13,391 nucleotides of DNA from Irineochytrium annulatum (Eukaryota; Chytridiomycota; Chytridiomycetes; Chytridiales; Chytridiaceae). The translations under genes and the position numbers were made by a program. The notes under the pieces are model-generated. The model was given only the letters and a program-made list of their open reading frames with translations. It did no database searches and was not told where the DNA came from. Position 1 is the first letter of the stretch, and every line of letters begins with the position of its first letter. Of the stretch, positions 1 to 9,755 are shown piece after piece. The DNA is taken from NCBI GenBank assembly GCA_027600665.1, contig JADGJL010000680.1, forward strand, positions 2,257 to 15,647, given 5' to 3'.

Positions 1-398
1 TTCCCTTCGCAACTGATAGACCTTGCAAAGGCCCGGGATGAGGGACATGTCGCGCGCGCGTGTTTTTTCGTGGAATCACACACACAAACTCAAGTAGATT
101 TTTAGTATTGCTGCAAATCCTCAACAGTTCGTTTTACCAATCATTCCTAGACCATTTGATAAATAAATTTAAACCGTCTGGGTGCTTGCGCTCATACCAG
201 CTTGCAGGTTTTATCTTAATATTCTTTGCACATATGAAGAGGGGGAGCAACATGGAAAGGGATTTGGCAAACCCTTGAAAGGTCAAATTTATTAAATGCA
301 TTATATTGCGGCACCAGTAGCAACGAAGCAACTCTCTCAAAGCAAGAGCCACAATTTCTTGATATCGATGAACCCCCTGCGGACATAAACATGTGCAT
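1..398. other. Left-edge intergenic region, no gene seen
   Basis: I see no convincing gene here. The open frames on both strands are short, show no family resemblance and have no splice signals that join them to a longer product. The stretch includes a CG-alternating run at about 51-60 and otherwise AT-richer sequence, and it would contain the 3' untranslated region of the minus-strand gene that stops at 399. I found no clear AATAAA polyadenylation signal. Confidence 0.5.
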
Positions 399-2047
399 TC
401 ACAAAGATAGCGCAGCGGCATCCGCTCCAGTAAGCCAGTGATCATCTAAGGCCGCTTTCGCATTCGCACTCCAATAGTGCCGGCTTGCAAGTTTCTCCAT
501 CAAATTCTTTCGACCCGCAGTCATCTCAACCGTCGCGCTGCTCAACAAACCATAAACGCTTTTTCTCGAATTTTTTTTGTATAAGTCCGTGGCAAAGCAC
601 GCCACGTCCTTGGAGGACGTCTCGAAGTCGATCAAATGCCAGGTGCCATCCGCGAAGATGACGTTCCGCCAGCGCACGTTATTGTGCGCCCATCCTAGCT
701 CGTGCATCTTGACCAAAGCTTGAAGGACACATCGGATGCACTCTCGCAGTTCGGCCTCGCTTCTTGGCTGCTCCTCCACGCCGACGGGGACCAGCGACAG
801 CGTGAGGCTCCCGTTATCGTGCTTGCGGATCCTGTCCTTGGAATCGGGCCGCAGGTGACAGGCGTGAGGGACGTTGGCGAGCTTGTCGTACATGGCCACG
901 ATGTCATTGCGAGTCCTTTTGATCAGGCACAAATATGACCTCGTTACGGTCTTCTCAACGTATCCGCGACGCCTGACAATGGTGCTGTTTGCGAATATCT
1001 TGGCTTCGTCCAGTGGTAGCGGGGTGAAACTCTTGAAGCGGAGACGGGCGATCGTTTGCAGAAGCCGGATGATGTTGACGGCGCAGCGTGCGACGGCCAG
1101 ACGATCAGCGGGTGTCGTGACTCCCATCGTTTCCGAGAGTGGTGTGACTTCGTCCTGAGGCGAGACTGCGAAGAACTCGATGGTGGTCGACGTCGCGATG
1201 TAGGCGAACACATACGGAATGTCTTCGCCGAGCATATGCAAGCTCCACAACTTGGTCATCGCCTGCACATCGGCCAGTGCATCCAAGCCAACGTTATCGC
1301 CAGCTATCGTCTTCCCAAAGAGCAGCAGCCTGTTGACGACGTGCACTGTGAAAGGAGCCTCGTCGGCCGCAGCGTGCAATCCCGCTCTCGTGTCAACACG
1401 GAAGGCATAAGAAAGCCGGGCTAGTCCTGCAAGAACATCCTTGACTATCTCGTCGGCTCGGCAGACCTTGTCGTCGAAGGCTAACACGTTGCGAAGGCAT
1501 ATAGTCAGCCTCTTCGCGTCTTCCAATAGAGCGTTTCCGTCGCTAACGAAGGCTGATAGTTCCGAGCTGTAGAAGGGACTTGGCACCGGGATGGGGACTG
1601 CAAAGGGCTTTGTCAAGATCTCGGCGAGCTGCTCGAATCCTGGCAACTCGGAGAACTCGCCAAGGAGGGCCTTGGCGCATGAAATTTCGACATCTGCAAA
1701 GCGTCAGCAATTGGGATAATGTAACATTTTACACGCTTGTCACCTTTCAGCTTCTTCCCCGTTTTTGCATATGCGAAGAGCTTGACCTGGTCGCACTCCA
1801 TCCCCGGAAGATCGTCGAGAACAGCAGTACAACCGAGAGGGTCTCCGCCCTCTTCTCTGCAGAATTTGAACTCGGCCAGTAATATGCGTTCATCATCTTT
1901 GACTGGGATCTTCTCACAAAGAAGGCACTTCAGTGCGAAGATATTGTGAGGAGTTCCATGCGGAGATTTCGTGATCTCGATCTCCTGGCCCTTCTCTCCG
2001 TTGACAGCGACGGATACGACGTATCGGCGAACGGATTCCGTTGGCAT
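399..2047 (-). CDS. Crinkler-like protein with degenerate kinase-like domain (two exons)
   Basis: Two exons join into about 532 aa: exon 1 at 2047-1744, exon 2 at 1693-399 ending in TGA. The intron 1694-1743 (50 nt) has donor GTGACA, branch-like TGCTGAC and acceptor TTTGCAG. Donor GTGTAA at 1734 (41 nt) gives the same downstream frame, so the N-terminal junction may shift by three residues. Residues 1-95 form a compact alpha/beta-looking domain that might be ubiquitin-like, as in Crinkler headers; that is a guess. Residues about 350-500 resemble the C-terminal half of a protein kinase: a long helix leads into MHELGWAHNNVRWRNVIF (catalytic loop, about 431-448) and then HLIDFE (about 454-459) in place of DFG. 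The spacing and the RW-x-NV pattern fit kinase-like Crinkler C-termini. The usual catalytic Asp of HxD is Asn (about 440), so it may be a pseudokinase. No signal peptide is visible. Family assignment is moderate; the gene structure is firmer. Confidence 0.6.
1694..1743 (-). other. Intron of the kinase-like gene
   Basis: This 50-nt intron restores a single frame between the two exons. On the minus strand the 3' end is CTGACGCTTTGCAG, with a branch-like CTGAC nine bases before the acceptor AG. The donor is GTGACA at 1743; an alternative GTGTAA at 1734 is in the same frame. Unspliced RNA would run into a stop at 1613 and give a 144-aa product lacking the kinase-like part. Confidence 0.6.
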
Positions 2048-2424
2048 TTCTCGTCCAAATGAAGCTCTCGTAGGCAGGCGGCCCGACTTGCGCTGCAGAA
2101 CGAACCTTTAGGCTGACAGGGTTGATGACCTCTCACAATAGGATTTGGGTGAGGTGGAAGGTTTTGACAGAGCAGGGTCATTGTTTTTGTTGGAAAGAGA
2201 GTTGGATGCTGGGGTCTGGGCAGGAACGGGTTGCCCTGGGAATGTCCTCCATTCATCAGGTTTGCACGTTTTCGCGTTGCTTGCGCGCTTATCCTGAGGG
2301 ATTAATATTGATACTGCAACCTCGTCCGTTCTGAAGCCCCGAGGTCGGGTGGTTTCTGGTCAAAGCTCGAATAATTGAAAGCACGGAAAACAACGTTTAT
2401 GCATAGACTGGTTGCTTATATTAT
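2048..2424. other. Intergenic spacer between two minus-strand genes
   Basis: This spacer should hold the promoter and 5' UTR of the kinase-like gene (right of 2047) and the 3' UTR of the cyclase-like gene (left of 2425). Just after the cyclase-like stop the minus strand reads TGAATAATATAAGC, which could serve as a weak A-rich 3'-end signal. I see no open frame with family resemblance and no clear TATA box. Confidence 0.45.
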
Positions 2425-5400
2425 TCAACCTACATAGAATGCGGACCCGGTTTTCAAAATGTACCGGCTAATTTCCACCACTTCGCTCTTGAAGTCATCC
2501 TTCGTGTCATGGTCGTTCTTGTAGGACGGCTTATCCGGCGCCGTCTTCGCGACCAAGTAATCGCAGAGCACTTTTATAAACATAAGTTCCTCGTCCCTTG
2601 CCGGGTCATCGCCCTTCCATCTCTTTGCGAACCGCCTCCGCCTCCGTCGGACCATCTCCATGATCCCACTGCGCTCCGTGCAGTACTCAAACGTCGTCAT
2701 CGTTAAGTCCAGAAAGATCATCATCATATCCCTCGCCTTCGGACCCCCAAAGACCATCCTTCCCCACGATGTTTTACTGATCAACGTCATCAACGCCCGG
2801 ATCGGCCGCGCGGTCGGCTCGATTGAGAGCGCGAACAAGGGCCTGCCCTGCTCGTCCTTCCCGCTCTCCGGAATCACGGGTCTGTATCCGTGCACCACCC
2901 CGGACATGAAGGCGATGAGAGCGATCCCGAGGAGGCCCGACCCATCCTCGACGGCGGTCGCCGTTGCGTCTTCCGCGTGCGCGACGATCTTGTTCACGAA
3001 GGCCGGCGCGTTGAGCATTTCAAAGCACTTGATCGCGTCGTCGTTCCGCGACCGCATGACCGCGACCATGAACCGCGCGCCGTGGAATGCGAGGTGGAGC
3101 ACGGGCGAGATGGGTCCCGGCAAGACGGCTTCCACAAACCTGACCTCGGGGCCCTGTGGTGCCTCCGCAGCCGGCGTCGCGGGCGGCTTTGCCTCGTCGG
3201 GAGGCTTCTCCTCGACCGAGGTTTCCTCCTTCTGCGACGACTCGCCCAGAGTGTCGGACTCGTCCTCCTCCTGGACGGCCTCGTTGCTGCCGTGAACCTC
3301 GTCGCCCTCGTGCGTCGTCCGACGCAGGTGGAAGTGGTAGCCGCCTTTTTCCTTGTGGTGGTCGTGGTGGTGGTGACCTTTTGACTCCTTCACCCACTCG
3401 GACACCCGCGGGAGGCTGCCGGTGGGGCTGAGGTGCGGCGCGATCGCGTCGAGGATGTTTGCGGCCATGCCTGCATGGCCCAGGAGCGTCGTGATGATCG
3501 TAAACGACACCAACGCGCCGAGGATCGCCGCCATATCGGACGAGGTCACGTCGTGGACGCCGGACGTGATGAGAATTTTGCATCGCTTTTCAAGGTGTGC
3601 GAACGCATGCCTCATCTTGCCAGAGTATAACGACGTTGTTATGTAGCCGATGGCGGCCTTAAAAAAAAAAAGGAAAAATCAGCACTAAAGAGCAGTCCGC
3701 TAAATAGTTGCATCAGTTCTTACGCTTCCCCAAATACCCCAGCGATCGTACTTCGTCGCCATCGCCATAACGGCCTCGAACATCTTGTGTGCCGCACCGA
3801 GATCGCCATTCTTGTACAAGATCCAAGCTACCTCGCACGATACGTCCATTCGAAACGGCGAGCTCAGCGGCTGGCCTCTGAGACCAAGTAGCGCTTGCTG
3901 GAGGCACACCCACGCCCGGTCGCTTTTCTGCTCACCCGCTAAAAACACCCGGCTCGCGCCGAGCGCGCACGAGGTTCTCAGCGACGGGTCTTGCACCTTT
4001 AGGGAGTGTGACATTGCAAGCATGATCGAGATTGAGCGCAGGCCGCCATCGGAGAGGCCGGGCTCTTTTAATTGCGCGAAAACCCGGGCGAACGCGTTCG
4101 CGGACGGATCTTCGGCTTCGGCAACGGCTGACGGATCTTCGGTGGCTACTGCGTGCACACTGGCGATCAGCTCTTCCTTATTAATGCTGCCCGTGGCAAG
4201 CTTCCGCAGCATGCTCTGGAGTCGGTATTTAGTAATCCAAAGCTTTAGGAGCATCCCAAAGCGCGTCTTCGGGCGTGTAAATTTGAGTATCTCCGTCGCC
4301 TCCGTGAGGTGATCCTTTGCTTGGTGTATCTGCAAACCTCGGTTACTCTGTGGCACTTTACCAGGGATGCTTTACCATTCCATTGTCGACCTTCGACTCA
4401 GCTAACCTTGCCAGCCAAACCGCCTTCATATTGGTGGAAAACTCGCCCCACCCTGCGCCGGAGAGCCCTAGCAGCCTCTCGTATATCGCTTCTGATTCTT
4501 TCAGGAGGTTTGAATTGTAGCAGACCTCCCCCAGCTGGGTCAACGTTTCAATCAGTTGAGGTATACTTTTCGCTTTATCGTAGTGTTCGGCCAGCCTAAC
4601 GAGGATTCTAATGTCTGGTTGTGCGTCATACTTCGTTTTGAGGTATGTCGCCACGGAACTATGCATAGCCTGTTTAAACCGTTTAAATACTTGCAACTTC
4701 GATGTTGTCGTACCTGTCTTAACAGGAATGTGAGAGAGTCAAGTAAAATCTCTCTAATCAACGTATTTCTGAACCCCAGATTCATCGAACGCAAGCCAGC
4801 TGCTTCGGTGTCGGCGTTAATCCCAACGAACGAGTCAGGTTCCTGCGCGGTGATAAAATACTCCAAGTCCGAATTAACCGCGGCCAAAATCTCCTCTGAG
4901 GACATCTTATCTTCCACCACCGCCGCCAAGTCGCCGAGCTTAAAGTGTTGGCCCCACACAGCCGCTGTCGAGAACACCTTCTTTGACGCCGGACTCATCC
5001 TCTCGTGAATCCCCATCACCACATCTGCGAACGTGAATCCCGTTAAATCCAGTGCGGGCCACCGCCTCGCCCGGAGCGTCCCATCATCATCCACAAACAG
5101 CGGTGACGGCATGTCCTCTTTGGCGCCGCCCTGGTTCCCTCCCCCGCCACCGCCCATCACGGTGCTCGCCCGACCTACGACGGAGCTGCGCGCCTGCCCG
5201 GGCAGCTCGGGGGAGCCGTGCATTCCGGGTAGCGCGCCGTACGTCGGTCTCCGTATACCCCCCCCGCCCGGGGCGGGTGCAGCGGCGGCGGGTGGTGCAT
5301 CGGCCGGGCGTTTGCCGACGTTAGCCCTGAAGCGGAGCACGCTGCAAAGGACGGACGCGTACAGGCCGTCGCCGTGGGTAACACGGTGGATCATCTCAAT

Positions 5401-8400
5401 CAAAGGGGTATCGACGCAGCGGACACCACCTGGCCGACCGCCCCACTGAAGCGTGAGGAGGTCGGAGATATCTGTGGGCGTGAGAGGTTCCAAGGTGAAC
5501 AGGCGGACATGAGGGAGATTTTTAAGGCGCGTCGGAGGTTTGCCGGGCGTTGCCTGGCGGCTGAAAACAACTTGCAGCATCTGGTAGCCAAAGAAGTTAG
5601 CAAACGTAATGGCACATTGCAGTACTCACGCTTGGACAAGAATACATGAGCCTGTGAACCAATTTACAAGAGCAAGCGTCTAGCCACTACTTCCGTGTTA
5701 AACCGGCCGCGAGCGACGAATGTCTTACCTGATAATCGTCTACCAGCGTGAATATTTTGCATTTCGTCGACATATATACAAACAGCTCGATGAACCCCTT
5801 TATCGCAATGTCCTCCCACACCCTCGCCGTATGGCACCTTTTAGAACCATCATTGAGCCCCGCAAGCATAACCGAATCCATGAGGACCTCTGTGACATTG
5901 TCCTCAATACTGGCTGCCTTCGCCGTCGCTCTAAACACCTCGACGATGTTTGGGTTGCCCTTATCCATCGACGCGACGGCCTCAAGTATGAGCCTCGCCA
6001 TGCCCCCAAACGGGATCTTGGGCCCATGCTCGCACACTGCCCCGCTCCGACACACGACCACGTCCGATCCAGGCTCTACCCTCGCCGCCAGCTCATCCAG
6101 GATCATGGACTTGCCGAGCCCGGAATGGCCCAGCACGACAAACCCGGTCCAGACGGGCATCATGATCACACCGTCGTCGTCCGAATCCTCCGTGTCGGAG
6201 CCCTTGTCCTCGGCCTTGACCTCCGCCGCCGACAGCGCGTGCTGCCGTGACCACATGCTCAATGCGACCGACAGCATGTCGCGCACCTGTCCGTGGCCGA
6301 TTAGTACCCTGCACGGCCTATCCCGGTAGGTGGGTGGCTCGTCCGCGTCGGCGACACAATGTATAGACGTCGGTTTCATGATGCCGCGGAGGATGAAGTT
6401 GCCCAGGTGCGCGAAGGAGAAGTTGGGCGGGACGTTGGTGGCCGCAGGATCCTGGAGAAGGGACTGAGTGACATCGTCGCAGAGAACGCGGTTTCGGGAC
6501 TCGGGGACCGTGACGTCCTTAAGGTTGCGCGAAAGGGTGTCGCTGAGGATGAGGACGTCGGAACGGGTGAGGTTGCCGAGAAGAGAGTGGTACATCTCCC
6601 CGGAGGTGACGGCGATGGAAGTTGGGATCTTGACCGCGTTGAGGCGCCGGCGGACGCTGAAGGAAAACTTGACCGCGTTGATGGCAGGGGTATTCACGGG
6701 CACGTCGTCCATTTCCGATTCCTACATATAAACAGTAATCCGTTAATATTCACCGCATTATGCAACGAATGACCCACATCCACGTTAAAGGTGCAAGCCA
6801 CGATACGCAAGTGCCTGATGGTGAACCACTGGTGGAAAACTCCGCCATGTGCCTCCACCTCCTCTAGCGCCACCACTACGGCTCGCTGCAGGTCCTCCAG
6901 CGTCGTCGACTCCGGCAGATACACGTATACCACCGACGCCTTCCGCCGTGGCGCCAACATGTCCTCCTCGCTCGTGCCCCCGCCCACGCGCCTTATCGTC
7001 GTCGCGCTCAAGAGAGCACCGTACAGGTGGCTGGCGTCCTCACGAGCTGGAGGCGACTCCGACTCGCCTTCCTCGTTCGCGTGCTGCGTCATGACACGGG
7101 TGACACGCGCCTCAACTCCAGCCTCGGCCTCTATCATCGCCAGCGCTATGAAGGATCGAAGTTGCTCCTCGTTCCCCTCAGATAATCTCCGCATCGTCGG
7201 TCCCCGTCGGTAGGACTTTGCCACCACCGGGGACGGGGCGGCGCCAGCACCACCACCGGGGCCGCTTGCCGGACCCTTCTCCGTGACGAGGCCTAGGCCA
7301 AATCCCCCATCGCCGGTCGGAAGTGACCGCCGACGCCCGTTCCTGCTGCCCGTGTTAGAGTTCGACCTCGAGACGGACTTGTTCGAGCCCACGGTTCGGG
7401 TCCTGAACGAGCTCGTGGAACGGGTGAAGGTGGCAACGGTCGGCGTTTGCGACACGAGGTTCTGCGCGAGCGGGCCCGCGATGGAAGTGATGGAGTCCCA
7501 GTGCTTAGCCGCGAGGCTCAACTGGCCGACGTTGCACTGGCACAGCAGGTCGGAGAGTTCGCCGACGAGTTCGCCGTGGAGGGCGTAGTCCATGCGGTCC
7601 TTGGTGCCCAGCACCACGTTCGTCACTGTGCCCATTGTGATCGCGACTTTCATCCTCAACGTGATGGGCGTGCTGGCCTGGAAAGCGTCCTCCCCCGTGG
7701 ATTTCTTTACACCCGCGTACTCGAGTATCGCCGAGTCCGTCAAGGATCCCTTCTTCGACGTGTTCGCCGACATTATTGATTCCGAAAGCTCTACGGTAAA
7801 GTCCGACAACTCTGTTAGCAGCTGGACGCCGCAAGCTAATGCCTCCTGAAGCTGACGGAGTTTTGCGGAAGAGTTCGTGACGCAGTCCCATTTAACGTGT
7901 ATACAATCGGCCATGAACCTGAACGATATTTAGCTATATAAGTACTGGCCTCATAAAGAAGTGTCTTACTTCACGACCTCTCCCTGAAAACCCTCGACAA
8001 TGTCCACGATCTGGCACACATATCTCCCGGCCGTCCCTTGGATGGCCTGAGACCAGTTGCCTCTCCGCTTTGCAATCGCAGCCGTGACCCTCTCTAACCC
8101 TATTATCTCCACCTCCATCAAGACCACCTCCTGCTCCACCATCAAAATCGGGCAGTGGTGGTCCGCGAAGGCTCTCGGCTTCAGCTTCAGCGGCGGCGGC
8201 TGCGGCGTCTTAGACGACTCCTTGTCCGCCCCGCCGCCGCCAAAGGTAAACTTAGCCAGAGCGGAGCCGATGGACCGCCGACGCGTAATTAGTTTGTGGT
8301 GCAGAAACTCGTTCGAGTTGTACTCCATAAGTTCGGCCACAACCTCTCGCGGCGGGTGCGGGGCCGCCGGGGCCCCGGCCGGATCAAAATGGACCGCGCG

Positions 8401-8583
8401 GCCCCCATGGCGCTCCCCCACGTTCGACGGCGTAGTCGCGCGGACCTGCGGCGGCGGCGGCGCCTGGGTGGGGCGTTCCGCGTCAGGGAGTAGGGCCATG
8501 TTGATGGAGGCCTGGACATCAGATCTCCGCAGGAAGGGCGCGACGTATGGCGTCAGGCAGCCGAAGAGGTTGGGGTTCGACAT
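2425..8583 (-). CDS. Soluble adenylyl cyclase (ADCY10)-like protein: C1-C2 cyclase domains, STAND/AAA NTPase, TPR region
   Basis: Eight exons give about 1934 aa: 8583-7970, 7918-6778, 6721-5729, 5686-5630, 5580-4714, 4669-4376, 4329-3724, 3657-2425. Every junction has GT-AG borders and keeps frame. Cyclase domain C1 covers about 145-345: LMEVEIIGLE at the first metal site, KFMADCIHVKW at the second, then MKVAITMGTVTNVVLG and HGELVGELS. C2 covers about 529-700, starting KASVVYVYLPES, after a low-complexity linker. A P-loop NTPase follows: Walker A GHSGLGKS at 783-790, Walker B FTLVDDYQ ending at 916, then WLDACS on a 57-nt exon, as in STAND ATPases. The stretch before FLLRQ at 1224 and the helical repeats after it match the TPR-like tail of ADCY10. 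Exon 8 adds a His-rich segment (about 1619-1634) and an acidic Pro-rich stretch. Human ADCY10 is about 1610 aa, so this is longer. The family would make cAMP from ATP in the cytosol, but some catalytic residues are altered. The start at 8583 is supported by LTPYVAPFL, like the usual N-terminus of cyclases of this type. Confidence 0.85.
3658..3723 (-). other. Intron 7 of the cyclase-like gene
   Basis: This 66-nt phase-0 intron is the longest in the gene. It has donor GTAAGA, branch-like GTGCTGAT, a run of 12 T residues and acceptor TTTAAG. It joins WGIWGS to AAIGYITT, which shows that the reading frame from 3657 to 2425 is the last exon of the cyclase-like gene rather than a separate gene starting at the Met at 3615. 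Confidence 0.8.
4330..4375 (-). other. Intron 6 of the cyclase-like gene
   Basis: This 46-nt phase-0 intron has donor GTAAAG and acceptor GGTTTGCAG; an in-frame stop inside it (TGGTAA) shows it is not coding. It joins DNGM to IHQAKDHL within the TPR-like region. A branch-like GAGTAAC lies about 13 bases before the acceptor. Confidence 0.75.
4670..4713 (-). other. Intron 5 of the cyclase-like gene
   Basis: This 44-nt phase-0 intron has donor GTACGA and acceptor TTTAAACAG. Joining gives SLTFLLRQAMHSSVATYL, matching the helix-loop found at the end of the NTPase module in this family. Its A/T-rich 3' end carries two overlapping GTTTAAAC-like motifs. Confidence 0.75.
5581..5629 (-). other. Intron 4 of the cyclase-like gene
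   Basis: This 49-nt phase-0 intron has donor GTGAGT, an excellent branch sequence TTGCTAACTT and acceptor GGCTACCAG. Together with intron 3 it defines a 57-nt exon of 19 residues between the Walker B strand and the next beta strand, MLQVVFSRQ. Confidence 0.85.
5687..5728 (-). other. Intron 3 of the cyclase-like gene
   Basis: This 42-nt phase-0 intron has donor GTAAGA and acceptor GGAAGTAG, with a branch-like TTTAAC. It directly follows the Walker B motif VDDYQ. The acceptor was chosen because it places WLD right after VDDYQ, the arrangement seen in STAND/AAA ATPases. The more pyrimidine-rich acceptor TTCACAG downstream breaks the frame with the next exon. Confidence 0.75.
6722..6777 (-). other. 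Intron 2 of the cyclase-like gene
   Basis: This 56-nt intron has donor GTGGGT and acceptor TATGTAG and is phase 0. A second possible donor, GTGGAT six bases earlier, would remove two residues and keep the frame. It lies inside the C2 cyclase domain, joining TFNVD to ESEMDDVP. A branch-like TTAAC is present. Confidence 0.75.
7919..7969 (-). other. Intron 1 of the cyclase-like gene
   Basis: This 51-nt intron has donor GTAAGA and acceptor GTTCAG. It splits the Lys codon (AA|G) of KFMAD, the second metal-site motif of the C1 cyclase domain. Joining exons 1 and 2 recreates EVVKFMADCIHVKW, which matches the family pattern and so validates the junction. A branch-like GCTAAAT lies about 15 bases before the acceptor. 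Confidence 0.85.
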
Positions 8584-9015
8584 CGCTCGAGGTTGCGGCC
8601 CGCGCTGCCCTCAATCCCATACGCGATTATGCTGAAAGTCCTGGTGCCGTCGATGCCGGTACGCGTGTACTGCGACGCGTAGGGGCTGCAGGAATGTTTT
8701 CGGCGAACAAGGTGGAGAGTAACGGAGATCTCCACCGCGCGCGAAAATCCGGATGATCTTTCAAGGCCGAGAACCCGAGTCGGAAATCCCACGGCCGATT
8801 TAGATAGCGTAGAGCACAACTCAGGATAACGACCTGACAGATAGGTTGAAGGGATTCAAGGGATTTCAAGCAAACACCGAACAGCCCTGTCCGATTTTGT
8901 TCCAATTTTTTTGTCAATCGCGTGAATTGCTGCCATTCTTTCAACTGAAGTTAACAAACCTTTCACGCTTGGCCTTATCGCCTACCGCAATACTTTGGTC
9001 CAACTGTGATCCCGA
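8584..9015. other. Probable divergent promoter region
   Basis: This spacer lies between the start of the cyclase-like gene, read to the left, and the first Met of the small candidate gene, read to the right. No open frame in it resembles a known protein. It contains AT-rich patches near 8895-8960 that could hold core promoter elements, but I see no clear TATA box or CCAAT box on either strand. Confidence 0.4.
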
Positions 9016-9608
9016 ATGCCATCTGCATCTCACTCGATACATTTACCCAAAAAAAAGAGCGAGGGCGTCATTATCCATGAGGCGGCCCAACGATCACCCT
9101 CGTCAGACGGCCAGCGCGTCACGGACGACTTCGCGGTCGATCAGGACAACGTCGTGCTCGCAGGCAGAGGCAGAGGCGGTGCCATCGCCAATGATACCGC
9201 AACCTCGCTACACGCTATCCAGAATGGCGTCGCAGCGTAACAGATTTTGGAATACCTTACCACGTCGTCTCGCACGTTTGGGGCAACCGGAGATCAGAAT
9301 TGCCACCCACAGAAACATCATTGGTGAAGAAACGTTCTGATTGTTAAAAAACTAGTCGAATTTTGAGTGAACATCCAGAATGGGTTGATATCTTGACCAT
9401 AGATCAAGAGAGCGAGGAGAATACGTGCGCTCAAGTGAGGGAGCGCCGACGTGATTATTTTGTTAACCTGTTGACAGGGAAGATAAACGACCAAAATACG
9501 CCGGGAGCACAGCTGACAGTGCTAAAATATCAACTGGAGAAACAGGCAGCCGGGCGATTATTGCGGCGAGCTAACCTAATGATAAGCACTATCCAGCGTG
9601 TCCAGTGA
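9016..9608 (+). CDS. Hypothetical small protein, possible two-exon gene
   Basis: Exon 1 (9016-9236) starts with ATG and exon 2 (9356-9608) ends with TGA. A putative 119-nt intron with donor GTAACA, branch-like TTCTGATT and acceptor AACTAG joins them in frame, giving about 157 aa. Residues 1-75 are polar and low in complexity, with a basic patch KKK and a short GRGRGG. The rest (about 75-157) is likely helical and charged: ERRRDYFVNLLTG, then LTVLKYQLEKQAAGRLLRRA. I do not recognise a family. The second segment lacks its own ATG near the start, so it needs splicing or is not a gene. The intron is longer than the neighbours' introns. It could also be non-coding sequence that happens to be open. 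Confidence 0.35.
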
Positions 9609-9755
9609 GCCTGGAATCTTGACGCATGCGAACATCATAGTGTAGAACCATCATATGCTCGTTCTCCAGTACAGCAAGCACAAGATACAAAAGGCATAAA
9701 AAGTAAACAAGGGGTACACAATGTGTAAACGCGTTTAAAGAAGAAAAATGTTTCT

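Noticed and set aside
2660..3384. Long plus-strand open frames of 164-211 codons
   Set aside because: They lie antisense to the last exon of the cyclase-like gene in GC-rich sequence and show no family resemblance; they are mirror frames.
2425..3615. A separate 396-aa gene starting at the Met at 3615
   Set aside because: The frame is open upstream to a strong acceptor at 3658, and splicing to 3723 continues the helical repeats of the cyclase-like protein in phase, so it is the last exon.
3655..3675. A-run on the plus strand as a poly(A) tail or retroelement end
   Set aside because: On the transcribed strand it is the T-rich tract just before the acceptor of intron 7, which explains it; no target-site duplication or element body is present.
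5630..5665. Short exon starting after TTCACAG at about 5651
   Set aside because: It gives 22 nt before the GTGAGT donor, which breaks the frame with the next exon and drops the expected WLD motif. The acceptor at 5687 keeps the frame and restores the motif.
8846..9340. A 164-codon plus-strand frame overlapping the small candidate gene
   Set aside because: Its composition is rich in Arg, Ser and Thr with no recognisable pattern, and it overlaps a competing frame that can be spliced to a second open segment. I cannot support it over the alternative, and neither is strong.
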